Shown: positions 36,200 through 45,219 of the stretch, one piece after another
How the letters are laid out: each line of letters opens with the position of its first letter
Position numbering within the stretch: the first letter of the stretch is position 1
NCBI RefSeq assembly: GCF_001425785.1
Contig: NZ_LMDI01000005.1
Span: 196,610 to 260,609, forward strand
DNA from: Rhizobacter sp. Root1221
Lineage (GTDB): Bacteria; Pseudomonadota; Gammaproteobacteria; Burkholderiales; Burkholderiaceae_C
DNA length: 64,000 bases
Direction: 5' to 3'
Notes under the pieces: generated by a model
Told to the model about the DNA's origin: nothing
What the model saw: the letters and a program-made list of their open reading frames with translations, nothing else
Database searches by the model: none
Program-made: the position numbers and the translations under genes

Positions 36200-37678
36200 A
36201 TGAAACGCTATGCATTGCGAATCGCCGGTGAGTCGGTCGACCCGTCGGGCGGCACGTGGTTCGACACCCAGAACCCCTTCACCGGCCAGGCGTGGGCGCA
36301 GATTCCGCGCGCTGACGCACGCGACGTGGACCGCGCGGTGCAGGCCGCGCACCGCGCGTTCACCGAGGGTGCGTGGGCGGAGATGTCCGCGAGCCAGCGC
36401 GGTCTGCTGTTGCACCGCCTCGCCGACCTGGTCGAACGCGACGCTTCGAGGCTCGCGGCAACCGAAGTGCGCGACAACGGCAAGCTGCTGGCGGAGATGT
36501 CCGCCCAGCTCGCCTACATCCCGCAGTGGTACCGCTACTACGGCGGCCTCGCCGACAAGGTGCAGGGCACGACCCTCCCGCTCGACAAGAAGGGCTACTT
36601 CGCGTTCACGCGCAAGGAGCCGCTGGGTGTCGTCGCGGCCATCACGCCATGGAACTCGCCCCTGATGCTGGCCAGCTGGAAGATCGCACCGGCGCTTGCC
36701 GCCGGCTGCACCGTGGTCGTGAAGCCGTCCGAGTTCACCTCCGCGTCCACGCTCGAGTTCGCCGAACTGTTCGATGAAGCGGGCTTCCCGCCCGGCGTGA
36801 TCAACGTCGTCACCGGCTTCGGGCGGGAGGTCGGATCGCCCCTGGTCGAACACCCGTTGGTGCGCAAGATCAGCTTCACCGGATCGGACACGACCGGGCG
36901 GATGATCAACGAACAGGCCGCGCGCCACTTCAAGCACACGGCGATGGAGCTGGGCGGCAAGTCGCCCAACATCGTGTTCGCCGACGCCGACCTGGAGCAG
37001 GCGGCGTTCGGCGCCATCTCGGGCATCTTTGCAGCCACGGGGCAGACCTGCATCGCCGGCTCACGGCTCCTGGTGCAGGACAGCATCTACGACGACTTCG
37101 TCGAACGCCTGCTCGCGGTGGCCAGGACGGCCCGCATGGGCGACCCGATGGACCCGGCCACGCAGGTTGGCCCGGTGACCACGCCGCCGCAGTTCGAGAA
37201 GGTGCTCGACTACATCGACGTGGCCAAGCGGGAGGGCGCCACGCTGTTGCTGGGCGGCGAGCGCGGCAGTGGCGCGGCCTGCGGGCAAGGCTGGTTCGTG
37301 CAGCCGACGATCTTCGGCGACGTGCGCAACGACATGCGCATCGCGCAGGAAGAGGTCTTCGGGCCGGTGCTGTCCGTCCTGCGCTTCAAGGACGAAGCGG
37401 AGGCCCTGTCCATCGCCAACGACGTGCGCTTCGGGCTGGCAGCAGCCGTCTGGACCCGCGACATCGGGCGCGCCCTGCGCATGTCCGAACGCCTTCAGGC
37501 CGGCACCGTGTGGGTCAACACCTACCGCGCCGTCAGCTACCTCGCCCCTTTCGGTGGCTACAAGGACTCCGGCCTCGGACGCGAGAACGGCATCGACGCC
37601 ATCCAGGAATACCTTCAGGTGAAGAGCGTGTGGATCAACAGCGGTGCCGTGAGCGGCAATCCGTTCGTGATCCGTTGA
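36200..37678 (+). CDS. NAD(P)-dependent aldehyde dehydrogenase
   Basis: A 492-residue ALDH. Visible are the cofactor motif ITPWNSPLMLASWKIAPALA, FTGSDTTGRM, the Glu of MELGGKSPNIVF and the catalytic Cys in GIFAATGQTCIAGSR, then EEVFGPVLSVLRF. The length is standard. The start ATG at 36200 lies 6 bp after the Bug stop. In this context it probably oxidises the semialdehyde released by the ThDP decarboxylase to a dicarboxylic acid. Confidence 0.94.
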   Translation: MKRYALRIAGESVDPSGGTWFDTQNPFTGQAWAQIPRADARDVDRAVQAAHRAFTEGAWAEMSASQRGLLLHRLADLVERDASRLAATEVRDNGKLLAEMSAQLAYIPQWYRYYGGLADKVQGTTLPLDKKGYFAFTRKEPLGVVAAITPWNSPLMLASWKIAPALAAGCTVVVKPSEFTSASTLEFAELFDEAGFPPGVINVVTGFGREVGSPLVEHPLVRKISFTGSDTTGRMINEQAARHFKHTAMELGGKSPNIVFADADLEQAAFGAISGIFAATGQTCIAGSRLLVQDSIYDDFVERLLAVARTARMGDPMDPATQVGPVTTPPQFEKVLDYIDVAKREGATLLLGGERGSGAACGQGWFVQPTIFGDVRNDMRIAQEEVFGPVLSVLRFKDEAEALSIANDVRFGLAAAVWTRDIGRALRMSERLQAGTVWVNTYRAVSYLAPFGGYKDSGLGRENGIDAIQEYLQVKSVWINSGAVSGNPFVIR

Positions 37679-37688
37679 TCGGAATCCC

Positions 37689-38543
37689 ATGACACTCGAC
37701 CTCGACCACCTGCGTCAGTGGATCGGCCGCACGGAAGACCACCGCGACAACGTGACGGCCACGCCCGTGCAGGCGTTGGCCGCGACACTCGACCGCGACG
37801 ACCCCGCCGCCGTGAACGGTGACGCGCTGCCGCCCGCGTGGCACTGGCTCTACTTCCTGCCGGTACACCGTCAATCGGAGATCGGCCCGGATGGCCACGC
37901 GCACCGCGGCGGCTTCCTGCCCCCCGTGCCGCTGCCCCGTCGCATGTGGGCCGGCAGCCAACTCGAATTCCCGAGGCCGCTTGCCATCGGCAGCGAGGTG
38001 CGCCGCATCTCGCGCATCCTCGACGTGTCGGCCAAGGAAGGGCGCTCGGGTCCACTGGTGTTCGTCAAGGTGCGACACGAGGTCAGCGATGCCCGCGGAT
38101 TGGCGGTCGTCGACGTGCACGACATCGTGTACCGCGACAACCCCCGACCCGGCGATCCGGTCCCGGCAGAACTTGCCGCGCCGGCAGGGCCCGCGTGGCG
38201 CCGAACCATCGAGCCCGACGACGTCCTGCTGTTCCGGTACTCCGCGCTGACGTTCAACGGCCACCGCATCCACTACGACCGTCGCTACGTCACCGAGGTC
38301 GAGGGCTACCCGGGCCTGGTCGTGCACGGCCCGTTGATCGCAACGCTGTTGCTGGACCTGCTGCGCCGCGAGCGGCCCGGCGCACGTGTCACGCACTTCG
38401 ACTTCCGCGCCGTCAAACCCACCTTCGACACCGCCCCGTTCCAGGTGTGCGGCCGCCTCGAAGGGGACGGACACACCGTGCGCCTGTGGGCGCAGCACCT
38501 GGGCGGTGCACTTGCGATGGACGCGACCGCCCGCATCGCGTGA
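37689..38543 (+). CDS. MaoC/HTD2-type hydratase (itaconyl- or mesaconyl-CoA hydratase-like)
   Basis: A 284-residue double hot-dog protein. The N-terminal FAS1-like hot dog holds HRGGFLPPVPLPRRMWAGSQ and the C-terminal MaoC hot dog holds FRYSALTFNGHRIHYDRRYV (hydratase motif with Asp/His positions as H-I-H-Y-D) and YPGLVVHGPLIATLLLDLL. This layout is shared with 3-methylfumaryl-CoA hydratase, itaconyl-CoA hydratase and mesaconyl-C4-CoA hydratase. It would add or remove water on an unsaturated C5-dicarboxylyl-CoA. It starts 10 bp after the ALDH stop. Confidence 0.87.
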   Translation: MTLDLDHLRQWIGRTEDHRDNVTATPVQALAATLDRDDPAAVNGDALPPAWHWLYFLPVHRQSEIGPDGHAHRGGFLPPVPLPRRMWAGSQLEFPRPLAIGSEVRRISRILDVSAKEGRSGPLVFVKVRHEVSDARGLAVVDVHDIVYRDNPRPGDPVPAELAAPAGPAWRRTIEPDDVLLFRYSALTFNGHRIHYDRRYVTEVEGYPGLVVHGPLIATLLLDLLRRERPGARVTHFDFRAVKPTFDTAPFQVCGRLEGDGHTVRLWAQHLGGALAMDATARIA

Positions 38544-38569
38544 CGCCGAACCCGAAAGAGGACTCCACC

Positions 38570-39730
38570 ATGATGAATGAAGCCGATGCACACCAGGAGA
38601 TCCGCGATGCGGTCCGTCACCTGTGCGCCCAGTTCCCCGATGAATACTTCCGCAAGATCGACGAGCAGCGTGCCTACCCGGAGCAGTTCGTCGACGCGCT
38701 GATGCAGGCCGGCTGGTTGGCCGCGATGATTCCCGAAGCGTACGGTGGCACCGGCCTCGGGCTCACGGCGGCCTCCGTGATCATGGAAGAGATCAACCGC
38801 TCGGGCGGCAACGCCGGCGCGGTCCACGGCCAGATGTACAACATGGGCACGCTGCTGCGAAACGGCAGCGCCGCGCAGAAGCAGAAGTACCTGCCCGACA
38901 TCGCCGCCGGCAAGTTGCGCATCCAGTCCATGGCCGTGACAGAACCCACCACGGGGACGGACACCACGAAGATCAAGACCACCGCGGTGAAGAAGGATGG
39001 CCGCTACGTCGTCAACGGCCAGAAGGTCTGGATCTCGAGGGTGCAGCACTCCGACCTGATGATCCTCCTGGCCCGCACCACGCCGCTGGCGGAGGTGAAG
39101 AAGAAATCCGAAGGCATGTCGGTCTTCATCGTCGACCTGCACCAGGCGATCGGCAAGGGCCTGACGGTGCGGCCCATCCCCAACCTCGTGAACCACGAGA
39201 CCAACGAACTCTTCTTCGACAACCTCGAGATTCCCGAGGAGAACCTGGTCGGCGAAGAAGGCAGAGGTTTCAAGTACATCCTCGACGGCCTCAACGCCGA
39301 GCGCACGCTGATCGCGGCCGAATGCATCGGCGATGGCTACTGGTTCATCGACCGGGCCACGAAGTATGCGAACGAACGGGTCGTGTTCGACCGCCCGATC
39401 GGCAAGAACCAGGGGGTGCAGTTCCCGATCGCCGACGCCTACATCGAGATCGAGGCGGCCAACCTGATGCGCTTCAAGGCGTGCGAGCTGTTCGATGCGA
39501 ACCAGCCGTGCGGGGCGCAGGCCAACATGGCGAAGTACCTCGCCGCGAAGGCCTCGTGGGAGGCGGCCAACGTGTGCATGCAGACCCACGGCGGTTTCGG
39601 CTTCGCCAACGAGTACGACATCGAGCGCAAGTTCCGTGAGACCCGCCTGTACCAGGTGGCACCGATCTCCACCAACCTGATCTTCTCCTACGTTGCCGAG
39701 CACCTGCTGGGCCTTCCGCGTTCGTTCTGA
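38570..39730 (+). CDS. Acyl-CoA dehydrogenase family protein lacking the canonical YEG glutamate
   Basis: A 386-residue flavoprotein with the ACAD fold: MIPEAYGGTGLGLTAASVIM, QSMAVTEPTTGTDTTKIKTT, ISRVQHSDLMILLA, GRGFKYILDGLNAERTLIAA and MQTHGGFGFANEYDIERKFR. The segment that in MCAD carries the catalytic base as YEG reads RLYQVAPISTNLIFSYVAEH, so Glu is replaced. A remembered ACAD group associated with CaiB transferases shares this APIS ending. It may use another base. Start ATG 38570 (a second ATG follows at 38573). It may desaturate a methylsuccinyl- or succinyl-type CoA ester. Confidence 0.88.
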   Translation: MMNEADAHQEIRDAVRHLCAQFPDEYFRKIDEQRAYPEQFVDALMQAGWLAAMIPEAYGGTGLGLTAASVIMEEINRSGGNAGAVHGQMYNMGTLLRNGSAAQKQKYLPDIAAGKLRIQSMAVTEPTTGTDTTKIKTTAVKKDGRYVVNGQKVWISRVQHSDLMILLARTTPLAEVKKKSEGMSVFIVDLHQAIGKGLTVRPIPNLVNHETNELFFDNLEIPEENLVGEEGRGFKYILDGLNAERTLIAAECIGDGYWFIDRATKYANERVVFDRPIGKNQGVQFPIADAYIEIEAANLMRFKACELFDANQPCGAQANMAKYLAAKASWEAANVCMQTHGGFGFANEYDIERKFRETRLYQVAPISTNLIFSYVAEHLLGLPRSF

Positions 39731-39742
39731 AGGAGCCCCATC

Positions 39743-40933
39743 GTGCGACCCCTCGAAGGCATCACCGTCGTCACCCTCGAACACGCCGTCGCGGCGCCGT
39801 TCTGCACCCGACAGCTCGCCGACCTCGGCGCGCGTGTCATCAAGGTCGAACGTCCCGGCACGGGCGACTTCGCGCGCGGCTACGACGAACGCGTGCGCGG
39901 GCTGGCCTCCCACTTCGTGTGGAGCAACCGCTCGAAGGAGAGCCTGACGCTCGACCTCAAGCACCCGAAGGCAAAGCGCGTGCTGGACAAGCTGGTGGCC
40001 GGCGCCGATGTGCTCGTGCAGAACCTCGCCCCGGGCGCGGCCGGACGCCTCGGGCTGTCCCACGAGGCGCTCAAGGACCGGCACCCCGGCCTGATCGTCT
40101 GCGACATCTCGGGATACGGCGACGACCGGATCCATCCGGGACCCTACCGGGACAAGAAGGCCTATGACCTGTTGATCCAGAGCGAATCCGGGTTCCTCTC
40201 GATCACCGGCGCGCAGGACGAGCCCGCGAAGGCGGGTTGCTCCATCGCGGACATCGCGGCGGGCATGTATGCGTACACGAACATCCTGGCCGCGATCATC
40301 CAGCGCGGGCGCACCGGCCGAGGCTGCCGCATCGACGTGTCGATGCTGGAGAGCATGGTCGAGTGGATGGGGTACCCGATGTACTACGCGTACGACGGGG
40401 CGCCACCGCCGCCGCGCGCGGGCGCGGCTCACGCGACCATCTACCCGTACGGACCGTTTCCCACGGGCGACGGCAAGACCGTGATGCTGGGCCTTCAGAA
40501 CGAACGCGAGTGGGCTGCGTTCTGCGAGCGCGTGCTGGACCGTCCGGACCTCGCGCTCGATGAACGCTTCAGCTCGAACTCGCGGCGTGTCGCCGGGCGC
40601 GACACGCTGCGCGCGTTCATCGTCGACACGTTCTCCGCGCTCACGGTGGAACAGGTTGTCGCCCGCCTCGAGGACGCCCAGATCGCCAATGCCCGCATGA
40701 ACGACATGCACGACGTCTGGCAACACGCCCAGCTCCAGGCGCGTGGGCGGTGGACGGAGGTCGAGACGCCCGGTGGGGCGGTGCCTGCGCTGCTGCCTCC
40801 CGGCACCACGGCCGAATCGGATCCGCGCATGGACGCCGTGCCGGCGTTGGGCCAACACACCGATGCGATCCTGTCCGAACTGGGATGGGACGCGCGCGAG
40901 ATCGCGCAGTTGCGCGAAGAGAAAGCTGTCTAG
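39743..40933 (+). CDS. Class III CoA-transferase (CaiB/BaiF family)
   Basis: A 396-residue CoA-transferase starting at GTG 39743, 12 bp after the ACAD stop, with AAGGAG upstream. Family blocks are LEHAVAAPFCTRQLADLGAR, VIKVERPGTGDFAR, FVWSNRSKESLTLDLKHPKA, DISGYGD and SIADIAAGMYA. Such enzymes move CoA between dicarboxylates through a mixed anhydride on Asp, for example succinyl-CoA to itaconate, mesaconate or citramalate. Here it would activate the acid made by the aldehyde dehydrogenase. Confidence 0.93.
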   Translation: MRPLEGITVVTLEHAVAAPFCTRQLADLGARVIKVERPGTGDFARGYDERVRGLASHFVWSNRSKESLTLDLKHPKAKRVLDKLVAGADVLVQNLAPGAAGRLGLSHEALKDRHPGLIVCDISGYGDDRIHPGPYRDKKAYDLLIQSESGFLSITGAQDEPAKAGCSIADIAAGMYAYTNILAAIIQRGRTGRGCRIDVSMLESMVEWMGYPMYYAYDGAPPPPRAGAAHATIYPYGPFPTGDGKTVMLGLQNEREWAAFCERVLDRPDLALDERFSSNSRRVAGRDTLRAFIVDTFSALTVEQVVARLEDAQIANARMNDMHDVWQHAQLQARGRWTEVETPGGAVPALLPPGTTAESDPRMDAVPALGQHTDAILSELGWDAREIAQLREEKAV

Positions 40934-40969
40934 GCGGAACCTCCACCTCCCTGTCGAAAGGACCCGTCC

Positions 40970-41953
40970 ATGATCAAGCAGTTCCGTCATGCCGCCGCGC
41001 TGGCATCCCTGGCAGGCCTCGTCGCCACCGCTCCCGTCCACGCCGAAACGTACCCCGCCAAGCCGATCACGCTGGTCGTTCCCTTCGCCGCGGGCGGACC
41101 CACGGACGTCGTGGCCCGCGTGCTGGGTGCCGCGATGACCAAGACGTTGAACCAGACCGTGCTGGTCGAGAACCGCTCTGGCGCGGGTGGCACGATTGCA
41201 GCGTCCTATACGGCGCGGGCAGCGCCCGACGGCTACACCTTCCTGATCCACCACAACGGCATGGCCACGGCGCCGGCGCTGTACCGCAAGCTGCCCTACA
41301 ACCCGTTGACCGATTTCGAGTACGTGGGCCAGGTGATCGACGTACCGATGACGCTGGTGGGGCGGAAGGACCTGCCTGCCAAGGACTTTCCCGAGCTGCT
41401 CACCTACCTGAAGGCGCAGGGCGACAAGGTCAACCTGGCGCATGCAGGGCTCGGCGCGGTGTCGCACCTGTGCGGTGTGCTCCTCCGCCAGGCCGTGGGG
41501 GCCAACCTCACCACGGTGCCCTACCAGGGCACGGGGCCGGCCATGACGGCGATCCTTGGCGGGCAGGTTGACCTGCTGTGTGACCAGACCACGTCCACGA
41601 CGCCCTACATCAAGTCCAATTCGGTGAAGCTCTTCGGCGTCACCACCGCGGCCCGGTTGAAGACGCTGCCGGACACACCAACGCTGGCCGAACAGGGCCT
41701 GAAGGGCTTCGAGATGGTCGTGTGGCACGGCATGTACGCCCCGAAGGGAACGCCGAAGGAGGCGATCACCAAGTTCGGGGATGCGCTGAAGGCGGCGCTC
41801 AAGGATCCCACCGTGGCGCAGCGCATGCACGAACTCGGCGCGGTTATCGTGCCCGACGCCAAGCAGACCCCAGCGGGCCTGCAGACCTGGCTCGCCCAGG
41901 AAACCGCTCGCTACGCGCCGATCATCAAGGCGGCCGGGCAGTTCGCCGACTGA
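40970..41953 (+). CDS. Bug/TctC family periplasmic solute-binding protein (second copy)
   Basis: A 327-residue receptor with a signal peptide (LASLAGLVATAPVHA) and the Bug fingerprint YPAKPITLVVPFAAGGPTDV. Its later blocks (TVPYQGTGPAMTAILGGQVD and LLCDQTTSTTPYI) differ clearly from the first Bug protein of the cluster, so it is not a recent duplicate and probably binds a different ligand. The membrane components are not in the window. Confidence 0.93.
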   Translation: MIKQFRHAAALASLAGLVATAPVHAETYPAKPITLVVPFAAGGPTDVVARVLGAAMTKTLNQTVLVENRSGAGGTIAASYTARAAPDGYTFLIHHNGMATAPALYRKLPYNPLTDFEYVGQVIDVPMTLVGRKDLPAKDFPELLTYLKAQGDKVNLAHAGLGAVSHLCGVLLRQAVGANLTTVPYQGTGPAMTAILGGQVDLLCDQTTSTTPYIKSNSVKLFGVTTAARLKTLPDTPTLAEQGLKGFEMVVWHGMYAPKGTPKEAITKFGDALKAALKDPTVAQRMHELGAVIVPDAKQTPAGLQTWLAQETARYAPIIKAAGQFAD

Positions 41954-41976
41954 TTTCATTCAAGACGCTGACGGCC

Positions 41977-42816
41977 ATGACAACCAAGTGTGCATTGAGC
42001 GATGCCAGGACCTTGCTGTTCGTGCCGGGCCTGCAGTCCGAGCGATTCGGCAAGGCGCTGCGCAGCGGGACCGACGCGGTGATCGTGGACCTGGAAGACA
42101 GCGTCGCCCCCGATCAGAAGGCAGCCGCACGTGACGCGATCGCAGCCGCCTGGACCACATTGCTGGCGGCTGACGTGCCCGTGCTGGTGCGCATCAATGC
42201 CGCAGGGTCTGCGCACAGCGAGGCTGACCTGGCTTGGCTGTCGGCGTTGCGGCCGCCTGCGGGGGTGATGGTGCCGAAGGCGGAATCAGCCGCTGGCTTG
42301 GCGGCCGTGCGCGGTCACCTGCCGGGCGTGCCCATCGTTCCCATCATCGAAAGCGCTGCCGGGTACGTGGCGCTGCGCGAGATTGCCGCGGCGCCGGGGG
42401 TGGTGCGCCTGGCCGTCGGGCACATCGACTTCATGGCGGACACCGGCATCCAGTGTTCGGTCGACGAACGCGAGTTGGCGCCACTGCGGTTCGCGGTGGC
42501 GATGGCCACCCGCGTGCAGGGCCTCGCACCAGCCATCGACGGGGTGACCACCGCCCTGGACGACGACGTCCGGCTGGCGGCGGACACGCGGCGCGCCGTG
42601 AGCTTCGGTTTCGGGGGCAAGTTGTGCATTCACCCGAAGCAAGTGTCGCCCGTGCTTCTGGCCCTCACCCCGGCAGGCGACGAGGTGGCTTGGGCCCGGC
42701 GCGTCGTGGCAGCCGACCTCGCCGCCGCAGGCGCCGCGACCCAGGTCGACGGCCGGATGGTCGATGCGCCCGTGGTGTTGCAGGCGCGCCGGATCCTTGC
42801 GCGCGTGCGCAGCTAG
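41977..42816 (+). CDS. HpcH/HpaI or CitE-like lyase (citramalyl-/malyl-CoA lyase type)
   Basis: A 279-residue (beta/alpha)8 lyase. Visible are RTLLFVPGLQSERFGKAL, VDLEDSVAPDQKAAAR, VPIIESAAGYVALREI with a metal-ligand Glu, AVGHIDFMADTG with a metal-ligand Asp and FGGKLCIHPKQV. These are the CitE/RipC/Mcl blocks. Such enzymes split citramalyl-CoA to acetyl-CoA and pyruvate, or malyl- and methylmalyl-CoA to glyoxylate plus an acyl-CoA. The start is ATG at 41977, 24 bp after the Bug stop. It is the likely last step of the cluster's pathway. Confidence 0.92.
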   Translation: MTTKCALSDARTLLFVPGLQSERFGKALRSGTDAVIVDLEDSVAPDQKAAARDAIAAAWTTLLAADVPVLVRINAAGSAHSEADLAWLSALRPPAGVMVPKAESAAGLAAVRGHLPGVPIVPIIESAAGYVALREIAAAPGVVRLAVGHIDFMADTGIQCSVDERELAPLRFAVAMATRVQGLAPAIDGVTTALDDDVRLAADTRRAVSFGFGGKLCIHPKQVSPVLLALTPAGDEVAWARRVVAADLAAAGAATQVDGRMVDAPVVLQARRILARVRS

Positions 42817-42855
42817 TTCGCCGTTCCCCGCTCAAGTCCACTGCCTGGAGTTTCG

Positions 42856-43746
42856 ATGATCACCAAGACTGTTCTGCTCACCTTGGCCCTGACCGTGTCC
42901 TCTGGCGTGTCCCACGCACAGCCGAAAGACACACTTCAGAAGATTCGCGAGAGCGGCACCATCCAGTTGGGCGGCCGGGACGCCTCGTTCCCGTTCTCGT
43001 ACAAGGTGAGTGCCGAAGCGGATCCGATCGGCTTTTCGGCGGACCTTTGCGCGAAGGTGGTGGATGCGGTTCGACTCAAGCTCGGTTTGCCGAACCTGAA
43101 GGTCCAGTACACCATGGTCACGCCCTCCAACCGGATCGCACTGGTGCAGAACGGCACCGTGGATCTCGAGTGCAGCACCACGACGAACACCGCCGCTCGC
43201 GCGCAGCAGGTGGAGTTCGCCCCGACGCACTTCGTCGGCAGCGTTGCCGCGGCCGTCAAGCGGAACTCGCCGGTCCAGACGATCGCGCAACTCGACGGAA
43301 AATCGGTCGCCACCGTGACAGGCAGCACCGCCATCCAGTTGCTTCGGGCGTATCGGCGCAACGAGAAGGTGGCGTTCAACGAAGTCACGGGCAAGGACAC
43401 GTCCGACACCTTCCTCCTGTTGTCGACGGACCGCGCCGTCGCGATGATCCTGGAGGACGTGCAACTGGCGGGGCTCATTGCCCGGTCCACCGCGCCAGCA
43501 GACTATCGGTTGCTGGACGAGCGACTGCGTGACGAGCCCTACGGCTTCATCTACCGCAAGGACGACCCGCAGTTCAAGGCGCTCGTTGACGAGACATTGG
43601 CCTCGATCATGCGCAGTGGGGAGATCGAGGCGCTTTACACCAAGTGGTTCCAGCGACCCGTCCCTCCGGCCAACGTGAACCTGAACTTCCCGATGTCGCC
43701 AGCCGTTCGAGACACCTACCGCAACCCCAACAGCCGAGGCATCTGA
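42856..43746 (+). CDS. Periplasmic amino-acid-binding protein (GltI/family 3 type)
   Basis: A 296-residue family 3 solute-binding protein. A signal peptide (LLTLALTVSSGVSHAQ) is followed by LQKIRESGTIQLGGRDASFP, FSYKVSAEADPIGFSADLCA and ECSTTTNTAARAQQVEFAPT, which match glutamate/aspartate-binding GltI. No ABC permease or ATPase follows. Its position at the end of the cluster suggests that the pathway starts from, or co-imports, an acidic amino acid analogue. Confidence 0.9.
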   Translation: MITKTVLLTLALTVSSGVSHAQPKDTLQKIRESGTIQLGGRDASFPFSYKVSAEADPIGFSADLCAKVVDAVRLKLGLPNLKVQYTMVTPSNRIALVQNGTVDLECSTTTNTAARAQQVEFAPTHFVGSVAAAVKRNSPVQTIAQLDGKSVATVTGSTAIQLLRAYRRNEKVAFNEVTGKDTSDTFLLLSTDRAVAMILEDVQLAGLIARSTAPADYRLLDERLRDEPYGFIYRKDDPQFKALVDETLASIMRSGEIEALYTKWFQRPVPPANVNLNFPMSPAVRDTYRNPNSRGI

Positions 43747-43772
43747 ACTGCACGTGGACTTCGACTGAACGA

Positions 43773-44078
43773 TCAACCGCTTCGAACCGGACTCTCACCG
43801 TCGATGACGAACCCTCTGTAGGTGGCTCCGTTGTGCCGGTGCTTGATCACCGACTGATACGCGTCGCCGTGGTACCACGCCGTGGCCTGCTCGAATGTCG
43901 GGAACGAGACCAGCACGACGCCTTCCGGAGTTTCGCCTTCCAACACCTCGAGTCGTTGGTACGCCGACAGAACGGTCACTGGCAGTCCCGCCAGCGAGGC
44001 TGGAATCTTCGAGGCGTAGACGTCGAGTTCTCGCTGGTCGTGCGTTTTCTCTTTGATGAAGACAACGTAAGCGGTCAT
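43773..44078 (-). CDS. DUF1330 domain protein (small ferredoxin-like fold)
   Basis: A 101-residue soluble protein beginning MTAYVVFIKEKTHDQRELDV. DUF1330 marks are LEVLEGETPEGVVLVSFPTF and EQATAWYHGDAYQSVIKHR. The family has the dimeric alpha-beta barrel fold and no assigned reaction. It is convergent with the binding-protein gene and follows the oxidoreductase gene by 45 bp, so it may belong to that LysR-linked pair. Confidence 0.88.
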   Translation of the reverse strand: MTAYVVFIKEKTHDQRELDVYASKIPASLAGLPVTVLSAYQRLEVLEGETPEGVVLVSFPTFEQATAWYHGDAYQSVIKHRHNGATYRGFVIDGESPVRSG

Positions 44079-44123
44079 GGCTTTTTTCCTGAAGGGTTGC
44101 GGTGAGTCGAGACCGATACTGGG

Positions 44124-45140
44124 TCAGTGATTGATGACCACTTTCCCGAAGATGTTGCGTGTCACCAATCGATCGAACCCGAGCTTTGCATCGTCGAATG
44201 CATACCGGCTGTCGATGACAGGGCGAATCTTGTGTTCGGTGATGAACCGCACCAAGTCTTGAAGGTCTTGCCGGCTGCCGAGCGCGATGGGCTGGTAGCG
44301 CGCCTGGCTCATGAACATCGACATGAATTCGACGGACCCCTGCAGCCCTGCGAGCACGCCCACCATCGAGACCTGTCCGCTCACGGCGACGGCCTTGACC
44401 GACTGTTCAAACGTCCCCGGCCCGCCAACTTCCACAACGCGGTCCGCCCCGTTTCCGCCGGTCAGCTCGCGCACCTGTTGCGACCATTCGGGGTGGATCC
44501 TGTAGTTGATGGTTTCGTCGGCGCCAAGTGCTTTCAGCCGCTCGGCCTTCGCATCACTGGAGGTGGTGGCGATCACCCTTGCCCCCATCGCTTTTGCCAG
44601 TTGGACGGCGAACAGCGAAACGCCGCCGGTTCCCTGGGTGAGAACCGTGTCCCCGGGTTGTACGCCCTTGACCGCAGACCAGGCCGTGACACCAGCGCAT
44701 GGCAGCGTGGCAGCCTCGTCGAAGCCGAGGCTGTCGGGAATGTGGACCAACGCCTCGGCTGATACCGCGCGATAGTCCGTCAGCCAGCCATCCTCATAAG
44801 AGGCGTATTGCGAGTACTTCCCTGTGTAGGGTCCTTCGATCCAGTCCGGGAAAAAGGCATTGGTGACTCGATCGCCCTGGGTGAACCGAGTCACACCCTC
44901 ACCAATGGCGACGATTTCTCCGGCGCCATCCGAGAGCGGGATTCTGCCCGCTGGGATGGGAACCTGATAGTTGCCATCGAGGATGATCAAGTCCCGATAG
45001 TTGAGCGAGGACGCCCGAACGCGCACAAGAACTTCACCCGGTCCAGGTGTCGGGATGGGCGCCGGGCCACTGGCGAGGCCTTCGACGCCGATGAGCCTTT
45101 CGATGCGAAAAGCGCGGGATTGTTTGGTTGCTGCGATCAC
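44124..45140 (-). CDS. Zinc-independent NAD(P)-dependent alcohol dehydrogenase/quinone reductase-like (MDR family)
   Basis: A 338-residue medium-chain reductase. The start is GTG at 45140 (VIAATKQSRAFR). The N-terminal catalytic domain contains RASSLNYRDLIILDGNYQ and IPLSDGAGEIVAIGEGV; the cofactor motif is TQGTGGVSLFAVQLAKAMGA. Cys ligands for structural zinc are missing, as in zinc-free MDR enzymes. It is divergent from a LysR gene (86-bp gap) that probably controls it. Substrate unknown. Confidence 0.9.
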   Translation of the reverse strand: MIAATKQSRAFRIERLIGVEGLASGPAPIPTPGPGEVLVRVRASSLNYRDLIILDGNYQVPIPAGRIPLSDGAGEIVAIGEGVTRFTQGDRVTNAFFPDWIEGPYTGKYSQYASYEDGWLTDYRAVSAEALVHIPDSLGFDEAATLPCAGVTAWSAVKGVQPGDTVLTQGTGGVSLFAVQLAKAMGARVIATTSSDAKAERLKALGADETINYRIHPEWSQQVRELTGGNGADRVVEVGGPGTFEQSVKAVAVSGQVSMVGVLAGLQGSVEFMSMFMSQARYQPIALGSRQDLQDLVRFITEHKIRPVIDSRYAFDDAKLGFDRLVTRNIFGKVVINH

Positions 45141-45219
45141 GTTGCGTACCCGAGAGAGTTGAGGCAGTGATCTTTGCCCGGCAGGGGGCGCTTGAGAATC
45201 CCTTTCCACCTGTTCATAC

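Noticed and set aside
38306..41959. A 1217-codon open frame on the minus strand across the catabolic cluster
   Set aside because: It is antisense to four well-supported genes, is rich in His/Arg/Val/Gln from reversed codons and shows no family motif; long shadow frames are expected at this GC content.
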